DNA from: Streptomyces sp. NBC_01210
GTDB taxonomy: Bacteria; Actinomycetota; Actinomycetes; Streptomycetales; Streptomycetaceae
Reading direction: 5' to 3'
DNA: 64,000 bases
Assembly: GCF_036010325.1 (NCBI RefSeq)
Contig: NZ_CP108549.1
Span: 4,712,001-4,776,000 of the forward strand
Position 1 is the first letter of the stretch. Each line of letters opens with the position of its first letter. Below are positions 54,500 to 63,112 of the stretch, in pieces. Both the position numbers and the translations under genes were made by a program. The notes beneath the pieces were generated by a model. That model was not told the origin of the DNA, made no database searches, and saw only the letters and a program-made list of their open reading frames with translations.

Positions 54500-55996
54500 T
54501 TACTGCTTTCCGCAGTTCGAGGCCAGCTTCTGCTCCTCCTCCGAGAGGGTGGGACCCGGAGACGGAGTGGCTGCGGTCGGCTTGGTCTTGGCGTTCTGGG
54601 TGGTGGGCTTGCCGGTGGTGCCACCGGCCTCGCCCTCACCGGGCGGTGGAGTGCTCGCGCGGTCGGCGGCGTCGCGGCGCTGCTCGTCCTTCTTGCAGGC
54701 AGCGGCCTGGTCGGCGAGCTCCTGGACCTTGGTTCGCGCCTTGTCGAGGCTGTCTTCGGTGATCGTCGCCTCGACCTGCTTGCGCTGGTAGGGCGGGAGG
54801 TACTTGAGTTCGATCTCGGGGTGGTCCTTCTGGACCTTCGAGAGCGAGACCCAGGCGAGGTCCTGGCTGATGCCCTGGTAGAGGGCGACGTGCTCGTCCT
54901 TGGAGCCGACGAAGTACTGGGTCTGGGTCCAGCTGTAGCCGCCGTACAGACCGCCGCCGACGACCGCCAGCGCGAGCACGCCGTAGAGAGATCTCTTCAG
55001 CCACTTGCGGCCGCCGCGGGGCTTGATGAAGTCCTCGTCGCTGTACGCGCCGAAGCTGCCCTCGGGCGGCATTCCGCCGTACCCCATGCCGTCGCCGCTG
55101 CCGGGCGGGCCGAAGCCGCCGGAGGTCTGCGGCGGGACGGGGCGGCCGAGGCCGGCCGCGCGGCCCGCCGGGGTCTGCATGGCGCCGCCGTCGTTCAGCT
55201 GGAGCTGGTTCTCGGCGACCGCGCCGACGACGACCGGGGTGTCGCTGAGCTGCCCGGCCAGGGAGTCGTTGGAGTCGGTGTCGAGGACGTCCGCGACGAT
55301 GCAGGTGATGTTGTCGGGGCCGCCGCCGCGCAGTGCGAGCTGGATCAGCGCCTGCACGGTCTCCTGCGGGCCCTGGTAGTCGGCGAGGGTGTCCTCCATC
55401 GTCTGGTGGGAGACGACGCCGGACAGTCCGTCGGAGCAGATCAGGTACCGGTCGCCGGCGCGGACCTCGCGGATGGAGAGATCGGGCTCGACATGGTCGC
55501 CGCTGCCCAGCGCGCGCATCAGCAGGGAGCGCTGCGGGTGGGTGGTGGCTTCCTCTTCGGTGATCCGGCCCTCGTCGACCAGCCGCTGCACCCAGGTGTG
55601 GTCCTGGGTGATCTGGGTCAGTACGCCGTCGCGGAGCAGATAGGCGCGGGAGTCGCCGACGTGCACGAGGCCGAGCCGCTGGCCGGTCCAGAGCAGGGCG
55701 GTGAGCGTGGTGCCCATGCCTTCGAGCTGGGGATCTTCCTCGACCATCAGCCGCAGCTGGTCGTTGGCGCCCTGTACGGCCGTACCGAGCGAGGTGAGGA
55801 TGTCCGAGCCGGGCACGTCGTCGTCGAGCGTGACGAGTGTGGAGATGACCTCCGAGGAGGCGACCTCGCCGGCGGCCTGGCCGCCCATGCCGTCGGCGAT
55901 GGCCAGGAGGCGGGGTCCGGCGTAGCCGGAGTCCTCGTTGCCCTCCCGGATCATGCCCTTGTGCGACCCGGCGGCGAAGCGCAGAGACAGACTCAT
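54500..55996 (-). CDS. pstP: PP2C-type Ser/Thr phosphatase PstP
   Basis: A 498-residue membrane phosphatase that reverses PknB phosphorylation. PP2C motifs are REGNEDSGY, IADGMGGQAAGEVAS, VHVGDSRAYLLRDG and GGGPDNITCIVAD in residues 1-240. A membrane helix follows near residue 325 (LYGVLALAVVGGGLYGGY), then an extracellular Thr/Pro/Ala-rich part with many Lys and Glu. ATG at 55996 starts the conserved block; the open frame to 56050 has no support. Confidence 0.94.
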   Translation of the reverse strand: MSLSLRFAAGSHKGMIREGNEDSGYAGPRLLAIADGMGGQAAGEVASSEVISTLVTLDDDVPGSDILTSLGTAVQGANDQLRLMVEEDPQLEGMGTTLTALLWTGQRLGLVHVGDSRAYLLRDGVLTQITQDHTWVQRLVDEGRITEEEATTHPQRSLLMRALGSGDHVEPDLSIREVRAGDRYLICSDGLSGVVSHQTMEDTLADYQGPQETVQALIQLALRGGGPDNITCIVADVLDTDSNDSLAGQLSDTPVVVGAVAENQLQLNDGGAMQTPAGRAAGLGRPVPPQTSGGFGPPGSGDGMGYGGMPPEGSFGAYSDEDFIKPRGGRKWLKRSLYGVLALAVVGGGLYGGYSWTQTQYFVGSKDEHVALYQGISQDLAWVSLSKVQKDHPEIELKYLPPYQRKQVEATITEDSLDKARTKVQELADQAAACKKDEQRRDAADRASTPPPGEGEAGGTTGKPTTQNAKTKPTAATPSPGPTLSEEEQKLASNCGKQ

Positions 55997-56125
55997 GCGC
56001 ACCTCGCCCGTCGGCTCGGGGTACAGCCGGTCTCGAGCCACACTGCCCACCCTCCGGTCGGGAGCCCGTGCCGGTCCGCTGTCGGGACCGTTGCGGCTCG
56101 CTCGCTCCGCTCGCTCATTGTCGTA

Positions 56126-56641
56126 CTACTTCCGCAGCTCGATGACGGTCTTGCCGATGCGGATCGGCGCGCCCAGCGGAATCGGTGTCGGGGTGGTGAG
56201 TCGGGTCCGGTCGAGATATGTGCCGTTGGTGGACCCGAGATCCTCGACGATCCACTGGCCGTCACGGTCCGGGTAGATCCTGGCATGCCGGCTGGACGCA
56301 TAGTCGTCGTCCAGCACGATCGTGGAGTCGTGTGCCCGGCCCAGGGTGATGGTCTGGCCCTGCAGCGCCACCGTGGTGCCCGTGAGGGTGCCCTCGGAGA
56401 CGACGAGTTTGCTGGGCGCACCGCGGCGTTGGCGGCCGCCGGTGGCCTGTTGGCGCTGCTGCGGTGGCGCAGCGGCCTGGCGCGTCTGCTGCGGACGCGC
56501 GTCGGCATTGCGGCGTGAGCCGCGCTGCGTGACGCGCGTACCGAACAGGTCGCTTCGGATGACCTGAACGGCCACGATCACGAACAGCCACAGAACGGCC
56601 AGGAAACCTAGCCGCATGACCGTCAGGGTCAGCTCTGACAT
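56126..56641 (-). CDS. fhaB: FHA domain membrane protein FhaB
   Basis: A 171-residue protein. An N-terminal membrane helix (LGFLAVLWLFVIVAVQVI), a Gln/Arg/Ala-rich linker and a C-terminal forkhead-associated domain with GRAHDSTIVLDDDYASSRHA and EDLGSTNGTYLD. FHA domains bind phosphothreonine, here probably on PknB and its substrates. Only 10 bp separates it from fhaA. Confidence 0.94.
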   Translation of the reverse strand: MSELTLTVMRLGFLAVLWLFVIVAVQVIRSDLFGTRVTQRGSRRNADARPQQTRQAAAPPQQRQQATGGRQRRGAPSKLVVSEGTLTGTTVALQGQTITLGRAHDSTIVLDDDYASSRHARIYPDRDGQWIVEDLGSTNGTYLDRTRLTTPTPIPLGAPIRIGKTVIELRK

Positions 56642-56651
56642 TGCCCCCGCT

Positions 56652-57506
56652 TCACCCTTCGGCTTGCCGGTAAACGATGGTGGTGCTGCCCACGACGATC
56701 CGCGAGCCGTCGCGGAGCGTAGCGCGGGTGGTGTGCTGCCCGTCTACCACGATGCCGTTGGTAGACCCGAGATCCTGGATCGTCGAGGGCGTTCCGGTCC
56801 GGATCTCACAGTGCCGGCGCGAGACGCCGGGGTCGTCGATCCGCACATCGGCGTCGGTGCTGCGACCCAGCACCAGCGTCGGGCGGGAGATCTGATGGCG
56901 GGTGCCGTTGATCTCGATCCAACGTCGTACTTGGGTGCTCGGCAGCGGTCCGGGACCGGGTGCCGGGCGTCGGTCCGCGACGGGCGCGGGGCCGGGGCGG
57001 CCGACGCCCGGAGGGGGCGCGGCCGGCATGGGAGGTGCGGCGGTGGGCGGGTAGCCGTAGCCGCCGCGGGCGCCGCCCTGGGGGGCGGCGGGGCCGGGGC
57101 CTGCCGGAGCCCGTTCCGGGGACTGTGACGTACTCGACGCGAGAGTGCGGCTGCGCACCCGGTACAGGCCGGTGTCGAGGTCGTCCGCCTTCTCCAGGTG
57201 GACCTTGATGGGTCCCATGAAGGTGTAGCGCTGCTGCTTGGCGTAGTCGCGGACCAGTCCGGAGAGTTCGTCGCCGAGCTGGCCGGAGTACGGGCTCAGA
57301 CGCTCGAAGTCGGGCGCGCTGAGCTCGACGATGAAATCGTTGGGTACGACGGTTCGCTCGCGGTTCCAGATCGTCGCGTTGTTGTCGCACTCGCGCTGGA
57401 GGGCGCCGGCGATCTCGACGGGCTGGACCTCGGACTTGAACACCTTGGCGAAGGTGCCGTTGACCAGACCTTCGAGTCGCTGCTCGAACTTCTTCAGGAC
57501 TCCCAT
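56652..57506 (-). CDS. fhaA: FhaA, DUF3662 and FHA domain protein
   Basis: A 284-residue cytoplasmic protein. Residues 1-115 are the DUF3662 (FhaA N-terminal) domain (MGVLKKFEQRLEGLVNGTFA, FKSEVQPVEIAGALQREC). A Pro/Gly/Ala-rich linker leads to a C-terminal FHA domain (LGRSTDADVRIDDPGVSRRH, DLGSTNGIVVDG). Its relatives in mycobacteria bind phosphorylated MurJ and limit wall synthesis. A strong GGAGGAGG site precedes the ATG. It is the first gene of this block. Confidence 0.94.
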   Translation of the reverse strand: MGVLKKFEQRLEGLVNGTFAKVFKSEVQPVEIAGALQRECDNNATIWNRERTVVPNDFIVELSAPDFERLSPYSGQLGDELSGLVRDYAKQQRYTFMGPIKVHLEKADDLDTGLYRVRSRTLASSTSQSPERAPAGPGPAAPQGGARGGYGYPPTAAPPMPAAPPPGVGRPGPAPVADRRPAPGPGPLPSTQVRRWIEINGTRHQISRPTLVLGRSTDADVRIDDPGVSRRHCEIRTGTPSTIQDLGSTNGIVVDGQHTTRATLRDGSRIVVGSTTIVYRQAEG

Positions 57507-57760
57507 GGGGCACCTCCTCCGTCGTTGCCGTCCTGGTACTGCTTACTGATCGTATCCACGCGTCGGGAAATCGGCTGGTTCCCCTTGTCTGCCCCGTCGA
57601 TGAGTGTCACCTCTCACACGGATCGTAGAGGCGGCCTCATGACAGTGTCCCGCACCCAGGGTGCACCCAGAAGGAGTGGGGGGCTGCCGCCCTCCGTTCC
57701 CTCTGTTCGCCGGCCGGGTCCGCCAAACAATCTGATGTGAATCCACCCTGGGCCGCGTGC

Positions 57761-57766
57761 TAATCT
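57761..57766 (+). promoter_or_regulatory. -10 element of tRNA-Leu
   Basis: TAATCT lies 58 bp before the tRNA, inside the block GTGCTAATCTTC that matches the tRNA-Ile promoter. No good -35 is seen. The region 57507-57760 otherwise holds the fhaA leader and no gene. Confidence 0.45.
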
Positions 57767-57824
57767 TCTGGAAGTCGCCAGGCGCTCGCACCGAACAGGT
57801 GGGGGACGGGCGGCAACACCCAAT

Positions 57825-57908
57825 GCGCGGGTGGCGGAATAGGCAGACGCGCTGGATTCAGGTTCCAGTGCCCGAAAGGGCGTGGGGGTTCAACTCCCCC
57901 CTCGCGCA
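57825..57908 (+). tRNA. tRNA-Leu (CAG)
   Basis: An 84-nt class II tRNA with acceptor GCGCGGG/CTCGCGC, anticodon CAG at 57859-57861, a variable arm TGCCCGAAAGGGCGT and T loop TTCAACT. CCA is not encoded. Confidence 0.96.
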
Positions 57909-57922
57909 CAAAGAGAAACCGA

Positions 57923-57974
57923 CGAAACGGGTTCTCACCAGAGACGAAAGTCCTGGTGAGGGCCCGTTTCTCGT
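57923..57974 (+). terminator. Terminator after tRNA-Leu
   Basis: An imperfect hairpin: GAAACGGGTTCTCACCAG pairs with CTGGTGAGGGCCCGTTTC with one mismatch region. Confidence 0.65.
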
Positions 57975-58109
57975 TGCTCGGGGAGCGTGGCCGACCGAGT
58001 CGGTACGTACAGGGCGGTTTATACGTGAATGAGCCCACACCATGACATGCCTCACGGTGCGGGCCCTGCTTGTTTGATGATCTTCAGTTGGTGGGGCTGG
58101 AGCTGATCA

Positions 58110-58370
58110 TTAGCCGGTGGGTGCCAGGTGCCCGGTCTGCGGGGGCGCTCTCCGTTGAGGCGAGCGTCTCGACCCAGTTTTTGATCTTCCGGGATCGCGG
58201 TCGTCCCCGTCCCGGACGTACCAGTCGGCGTCGGGGTCGGTGGAGGGCTCGAGGCCCCCGATGAGGCGTTGGGCTTCTTCGCGGGAGAGGTGCTTGTTGG
58301 CCAGGAAGGGGAGGGGGCCATGGCGTCGCGCATCGGGCGAAACATCCGTGTCGCCCGTCATCGACCCCAT
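58110..58370 (-). CDS. Hypothetical small protein, possibly a remnant
   Basis: An 86-residue frame beginning MGSMTGDTDVSPDARRHG, with a plausible helical stretch (LSREEAQRLIGGLEP) and Asp/Arg-rich C-terminus. The overlapping frame at 58052-58345 continues with equally protein-like sequence, which suggests a frameshifted relic. No family is recognised. Apart from this the 57975-58491 gap shows nothing. Confidence 0.3.
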   Translation of the reverse strand: MGSMTGDTDVSPDARRHGPLPFLANKHLSREEAQRLIGGLEPSTDPDADWYVRDGDDRDPGRSKTGSRRSPQRRAPPQTGHLAPTG

Positions 58371-58491
58371 GGCCGTCCGTTAAGCTCGCGCCGCCACACA
58401 GGTTCCGATCTTCACGGAGGGCAGGACGGCGAGGATCAATCGCGAGCGTCTCGTCAGAACGCTGACGTTCTGGCTGCGTCCCGCCTTTGCA

Positions 58492-59364
58492 TTGCGAGTC
58501 TTCAACCGGTTTCAGAAGATCGTTGGCTTCGACCGCTCGATGGCCCTGGCGTCCAGCGCTCTCACCGCACTGGTTCCGCTCGTAATCCTCTACAGCGCCG
58601 TCCTGAGCGACTTCGTCCGCTACGACTCCGCGGAGCGGATCATCAAGCGCTACAGCCTCACCGGAGCGGGCGCCGAGGCAGTCGCCTCTCTCTTCTCCCC
58701 TGTCGAGAGCACCAACGTGAGCGTGGGCATCTTCGGGGTGGTGTTCCTGACGATCTCGGTGCTGAGCTTCGCGCGAGCCTCGCAGCGGCTCTTCGAACAG
58801 ACATGGGAACTCAAGCCCCTCAGCATGCGCAACACACGAAACGGCCTGTGGTGGATCCTCACTCTTGGTGGCTACGCAGTGGTCATCGGGTGGCTCTCCG
58901 CAGTCGTTGGCGGGAGCGGGCGAGGTCTGGTGACCGCGGCCACTGAGGCACCGGTTACCGCCGTGTTCCTTGTCTGGAGCGGCTGGATCCTGTCAGCGAA
59001 GCGGATCACCTGGCCCGACCTGATCCCTTTCGGCGTCACCGCAGCCGTTCTGACAGCGGTCTACTCCGTGGGCGCAACCCTCTACATGCCGCGTCTCTTC
59101 AACGCCTCCGTCTCACGCTACGGGGTGGTCGGTGCCGTCTTCGCGATGATCTCGGCTCTCTTCGCAGCCATGCTTGTCCTCGTCGCATCGGCTGCACTGG
59201 GACGAGAAGTACGAGACGAGCTCAGTCGGATCCGTCAGGGCCAGCGTCCTTCCGACCATGAGGTCCGCCTGCAGTGGGACAGCGTGGTCGAGCAGACACG
59301 GTCACGTTGGCGCACGGCACGGGAACAGGTCTCTCATCGTCGGATCAAGGGCGCGGACCACTGA
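58492..59364 (+). CDS. YihY/BrkB-type membrane protein
   Basis: A protein of at least 290 residues with five or six membrane helices (LASSALTALVPLVILYSAVL, VGIFGVVFLTISVLSFARAS, VFAMISALFAAMLVLVASAA), matching the YihY/BrkB superfamily of unclear function. The only standard start is TTG at 58492, yet the frame continues upstream to 58384 with family-like residues (ERLVRTLTFWLRPAFA) and no ATG or GTG. Its true start may be a rare codon near 58435, which follows GGCGAGG. The C-terminus is cytoplasmic and charged. Confidence 0.7.
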   Translation: MRVFNRFQKIVGFDRSMALASSALTALVPLVILYSAVLSDFVRYDSAERIIKRYSLTGAGAEAVASLFSPVESTNVSVGIFGVVFLTISVLSFARASQRLFEQTWELKPLSMRNTRNGLWWILTLGGYAVVIGWLSAVVGGSGRGLVTAATEAPVTAVFLVWSGWILSAKRITWPDLIPFGVTAAVLTAVYSVGATLYMPRLFNASVSRYGVVGAVFAMISALFAAMLVLVASAALGREVRDELSRIRQGQRPSDHEVRLQWDSVVEQTRSRWRTAREQVSHRRIKGADH

Positions 59365-59620
59365 TGTGCGGGGCCGGCCACCACCGGCATCCACGTGCCG
59401 AAGATCCCGCACCCCTGGCCGGGCGATGCGAAAGCCGTCCGGCGCTTCAACGACCCTGGCTGCCAAGGATCGGTACCGCTCAGCGGCTCGCCGACGGGAG
59501 GCCCGGCCATCCCGGTGACCGCGTGGTGCGCCTACCGCACGGCGACCAGGGCGCCGGGAAGGGTGAAACCACGAGCCGGCGACAGCGCGGTCACGGCATC
59601 GGGTACATCGGGACGGAACC
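59365..59620. other. Gap without recognisable gene
   Basis: Frames here are short and have no family resemblance; no repeat or hairpin stands out. Confidence 0.4.
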
Positions 59621-60181
59621 GTGGGCAGGACTTCGGGTAGGGGCCGCCGAGAGGCGTTGCGCGCTGTCGTGCGTTCGCTGCTGACCGCGGGGATCCTCGT
59701 CATCGCCTACTACCTGCTACCGCTCGGTTCGGCCTTCACCGCCCGCACGGTCATCGCGCTCGTCGGCGGTATCGCAGCGGTGGCAGTGCTCCTGTCCTGG
59801 CAGATCCGAAAGATCACACTGTCCCCGCGGCCCGAGCTACGGGCCATGGAAGCCCTGGCGACGACCCTCCCGCTTTACGTGCTTCTGTTCGCCACGGCCT
59901 ACTTCCTGATGGAGCGCAGCGTTTCGAACAACTTCAGCGAGTCGCTGTCGCGGACTGACGCGCTGTACTTCACCATGACCGTCGTCAGCACGGTCGGCTT
60001 CGGAGATGTCAGCCCGCGCAGCGAATCGGCCCGGCTGCTGGCCACAGGGCAGATGGCGGTGAATCTCGTGCTGATCGGCGTGGCTGCCCGGCTCCTGGTG
60101 TCGGCGGTCGAGCAGGGCAGACTGCAACCGGACCGCACAGCAGCCGCAGGCCGGGACACCGGGACACCGGATGCACGGTGA
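59621..60181 (+). CDS. Two-helix potassium channel
   Basis: A 186-residue ion channel of the Ion_trans_2 type. Two N-terminal hydrophobic segments are followed by an outer helix (LPLYVLLFATAYFLMERS), the pore loop with selectivity filter TVGFGD near residue 125, and an inner helix (GQMAVNLVLIGVAARLLVSA). The filter carries Phe where TVGYGD has Tyr, as in several bacterial K+ channels. GTG start; the ribosome site is weak. Neighbouring genes also encode membrane transport. Confidence 0.82.
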   Translation: MGRTSGRGRREALRAVVRSLLTAGILVIAYYLLPLGSAFTARTVIALVGGIAAVAVLLSWQIRKITLSPRPELRAMEALATTLPLYVLLFATAYFLMERSVSNNFSESLSRTDALYFTMTVVSTVGFGDVSPRSESARLLATGQMAVNLVLIGVAARLLVSAVEQGRLQPDRTAAAGRDTGTPDAR

Positions 60182-60341
60182 CTGCTGACCCGTATCCGAA
60201 GTTGTTCAGCGACTTACATCAGTGGCTGACTGTGAGGATGCCGGTGGTGCCGCCCTGGGGCCGGCGGGCTGCCGGCGTCACGTGTGGAGCCCTCCTCGTG
60301 ACGGCGCTTGAGCCGCCGGAAGGACCTCTTGGGCACCGGTC

Positions 60342-60430
60342 GGGAATCTCGCAAGACTCGCCGATCTCGGGAGGCAGAGGGACATTGAGTGAGGAGGAGT
60401 ACCAGCAGGCGAAGGCCAAGGTGCTCGTGA
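60342..60430 (+). pseudogene. SHOCT domain relic with a frameshift
   Basis: LARLADL in one frame (from 60348) is followed by GTLSEEEYQQAKAKVL in another (from about 60379). Joined, they make a normal short C-terminal SHOCT helix-turn-helix. One extra base between them explains the break. The region before it (60182-60341) has no recognisable gene. Confidence 0.5.
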
Positions 60431-60502
60431 CCTGGACAGCCGGCCCAGGGGGCGCCGGGCCGCCATGTGGGTCGGCGGCTGACACGCCGAATCGAGGCGG
60501 TC

Positions 60503-60953
60503 ATGCGTGCGGTGACGGTGGTACCCGGAAGAGCGGCTCGCTGGAGCTGAGTGAGGTCGCGGAGCCGGAGGTCGAGTCCGGGTCCATGGTCGTGGAGTCT
60601 CTCGCCGTCGGGGTCTCCAGCACAGACGCGGAGATCGCCGACGGCCAGTCAGCCGGGGTGGTCGCCGCGGGCGGGCTTGTCCGCCTCACCGGCGTCGGCT
60701 CGCTGACGGGAGCCGGTCCGCGGGCGGCATCGAGGACGGGCTCGCCACGTGGGCCGTTCTGCGGAACCTCGCGGCCTTCGGCTCCGTCGATGCCGACCGC
60801 CGACACCACTACCTGGCCGCCAGGGAGTTCGCCCGAGCCGACCGGGGCCGGCTGGAAGGACTTGTGACACGTCGAGTCGCCCAGCGCGACATCGATCAGG
60901 CACTCGACCGGGACCAGACCGGCATCAAGGTGATTGTGGACTTCACGTCCTGA
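60503..60953 (+). pseudogene. Zinc-type glucose 1-dehydrogenase pseudogene with internal deletion
   Basis: Three frames together spell pieces of one enzyme. ATG at 60503 gives MRAVTVVPGR; a one-base shift near 60530 leads to ELSEVAEPEVESGSMVVESL then AVGVSSTDAEIADGQ; then GVVAAGGLVRLTGVGS; a further shift near 60722 leads to GIEDGLATWAVLRNLAAFGS and DQTGIKVIVDFTS with the stop. This matches the two ends of the zinc-dependent glucose dehydrogenases that often precede GH15 genes in Streptomyces. Roughly 200 central residues are missing and the zinc cysteine of GVCGTD is serine. It cannot be functional. Confidence 0.75.
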
Positions 60954-60967
60954 GGGAGTTGAACGAC

Positions 60968-62854
60968 ATGGCCAGGACCGATTACCCGCCGATCTCCGAC
61001 TACGCCTTCCTCAGCGACTGCCACTCCGTGGCGCTGGTGAGCCGCGACGCGTCGGTGGAATGGGCATGCTTCCACCGCTTCGACGGGAGATCGGTCTTCG
61101 CCCGCATGCTGGACCGGGACCGTGGCGGCTACTTCCGCATCGCCCCGGTGGGACAGTTCACCACCACCCGTCGCTACCTGCCGGACACGAACGTGCTGGA
61201 GACCCGCTTCGACACGGCCACCGGAGCCGTCACGGTGACGGACTGCCTGCCGGTGCGCGAGGACCTCACCCACCCCGGCCGGGTCGAACGGCGGCCCCCG
61301 GACGGACTGCTGCTGCGCACCGTGCGCAGCGAGTCGGGCACAGTCGAGATGGAGCTGGAGTTCGCCCCCAGGTTCGAGTACGGGATGACCGTCCCGTACA
61401 TGGAACTCACCGACGAGGATCTGGCCGTGGTCACCGGCGGCCCGGACTCCCTGCTTCTGCAGAGCGGGCTGGCACCGCTCAAGGTCGACGACCTCGGCAA
61501 CTGCACCGCGCGGACTGCCCTGACTGAGGGTCAGGTCGCCCACGTGGCTCTCACCTACGCGCAGGCCGGGGCACTGACCATCGAGCGTCACTCCCTCGTC
61601 GACCTGAACGGCAGGCTGGCGGAGACCGTGGCGTTCTGGACCAACTGGGCCGCGCGGTGCACCTACCAGGGCCCCCACCGCGACGCCGTGGTGCGTAGCG
61701 CGCTCGTGCTCAAGGGACTCATCTACGACGACACCGGCGCCCTGGCCGCGGCCCCCACCACCTCGCTCCCCGAGGAGATCGGTGGAGAACGCAACTGGGA
61801 CTACCGCTTCACCTGGCTGCGCGACTCCGCGGCGATGCTGGGCGCTCTGGGCGCCATCGGGTATCTGGAGGAAGCGGGGCGGTTCGGTGACTGGCTGCTG
61901 CGCACGACCGCGGGCCGGGCCGAGGACCTGCAGATCATGTACGGCATCGGCGGTGAACGGCTGCTGCACGAGGTCGAACTGGACCGTCTGGAGGGCTACC
62001 GCTCCTCTCGCCCGGTCCGGGTGGGAAACGGCGCGTGGGACCAGTTCCAGCTGGACACGTACGGCGAACTGCTGGAAGCGACGATGCTCCTCCTGAAGCT
62101 GCGCGGCCAGCAGATCATCGCCCCGCACGGTGCGCGGTTCCTGCGCGACGTGGTGGACCTCAACATCAAGCGCTGGCAGGAGCCCGACGAGGGTATCTGG
62201 GAGGTCCGTGGCGGGCGCCGGCATTTCGTCTTCTCCAAACTGATGGCATGGGCCGCCGTCGACTGCGGCATCCGCCTCCTCGGCATGGCCCCCGAGCTGG
62301 CTCAGGAGCCGGGGTTGCGCGAGCGTTGGGAGCAGGCCCGCCAGGAGATTCGGACGGCCTTGGAGACCAAGGGAGTTGACGCCAAGACCGGTGCGTTCCT
62401 CCAGGCGTTCGACCACGACGAACTCGACGCATCCTCGCTGCAGGTGAGCCTGCGGGGCTTCCTGCCGTCGAACGACCCCAGGATTCTCGCCACGATCGAC
62501 CGGACGGAAGCCGAGTTGACCCGCAACGGCCATGTCTACCGTTACCTTGGGGCGGACGGCCTGTCGGGCGAGGAGGGCTCGTTCGTCTTCTGCACCCTGT
62601 GGCTGTCGGCCGCCCTGGCACGTGCCGGCCGCACCGAAAGAGCAGAGAAGTACCTCGCCGGCGTCCTGGACCGCGCCAACGACCTCGGCCTGCTGGCGGA
62701 GGAGATCGACCCCGACACCGGGGAGCAACTCGGCAACTTCCCCCAGGGGTTCAGCCATCTCGGCGTCATCTCGGCCGCACTGCACCTGGCCTACGCCCAA
62801 TCCGGAGCCGACGTGCCCTGGCCTCCCCGGCGGTGGGGCACAGACGAGGACTGA
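60968..62854 (+). CDS. Glycoside hydrolase family 15 protein (glucoamylase/trehalase-like)
   Basis: A 628-residue cytoplasmic protein, no signal peptide. An N-terminal beta-sandwich (ISDYAFLSDCHSVALVSRDAS) leads to an (alpha/alpha)6 barrel with GGERNWDYRFTWLRDSA, EPDEGIWEVRGGRRHF (catalytic acid) and AEEIDPDTGEQLGNFPQGFSH (catalytic base region). Members cleave alpha-glucans or trehalose from non-reducing ends. GGGAGTTG precedes the ATG. The gene directly follows the decayed glucose dehydrogenase, its usual partner. Function here is probably storage glucan or trehalose turnover. Confidence 0.87.
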   Translation: MARTDYPPISDYAFLSDCHSVALVSRDASVEWACFHRFDGRSVFARMLDRDRGGYFRIAPVGQFTTTRRYLPDTNVLETRFDTATGAVTVTDCLPVREDLTHPGRVERRPPDGLLLRTVRSESGTVEMELEFAPRFEYGMTVPYMELTDEDLAVVTGGPDSLLLQSGLAPLKVDDLGNCTARTALTEGQVAHVALTYAQAGALTIERHSLVDLNGRLAETVAFWTNWAARCTYQGPHRDAVVRSALVLKGLIYDDTGALAAAPTTSLPEEIGGERNWDYRFTWLRDSAAMLGALGAIGYLEEAGRFGDWLLRTTAGRAEDLQIMYGIGGERLLHEVELDRLEGYRSSRPVRVGNGAWDQFQLDTYGELLEATMLLLKLRGQQIIAPHGARFLRDVVDLNIKRWQEPDEGIWEVRGGRRHFVFSKLMAWAAVDCGIRLLGMAPELAQEPGLRERWEQARQEIRTALETKGVDAKTGAFLQAFDHDELDASSLQVSLRGFLPSNDPRILATIDRTEAELTRNGHVYRYLGADGLSGEEGSFVFCTLWLSAALARAGRTERAEKYLAGVLDRANDLGLLAEEIDPDTGEQLGNFPQGFSHLGVISAALHLAYAQSGADVPWPPRRWGTDED

Positions 62855-62862
62855 GCCGCCCG

Positions 62863-62910
62863 GCGTGCTCCAGGCCTTTGCGGGTCGGAAGGGCAGGCCA
62901 AGGAGCACGC
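62863..62910 (+). terminator. Imperfect terminator after the GH15 gene
   Basis: Outer stem GCGTGCTCC/GGAGCACGC encloses a second stem GGCCT/AGGCC. The remaining sequence to 63112 shows no gene. Confidence 0.45.
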
Positions 62911-63112
62911 GCGCCGCGGACAACGCCGCAACCGGCAGTCATCCTCCTGGTACTCGGGGTCTCCGGATCGGGGCAGGACCACCGTGGGGTCGATCCGGCT
63001 GATTCCTCGGAGCGGACCGATGCCGGAGCGCTGCGTCTCCTCTCTCACCCAGGCCGGCAGGAACACCTTGAGGGACCCGCGAAACCGCAGACCAGAGCTC
63101 GGCGGCCGGCCC

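Noticed and set aside
60178..60867. A single 229-codon gene between the channel and GH15
   Set aside because: Its translation is a patchwork: a piece of a SHOCT domain and pieces of a glucose dehydrogenase in shifted frames, better explained as pseudogene remains.
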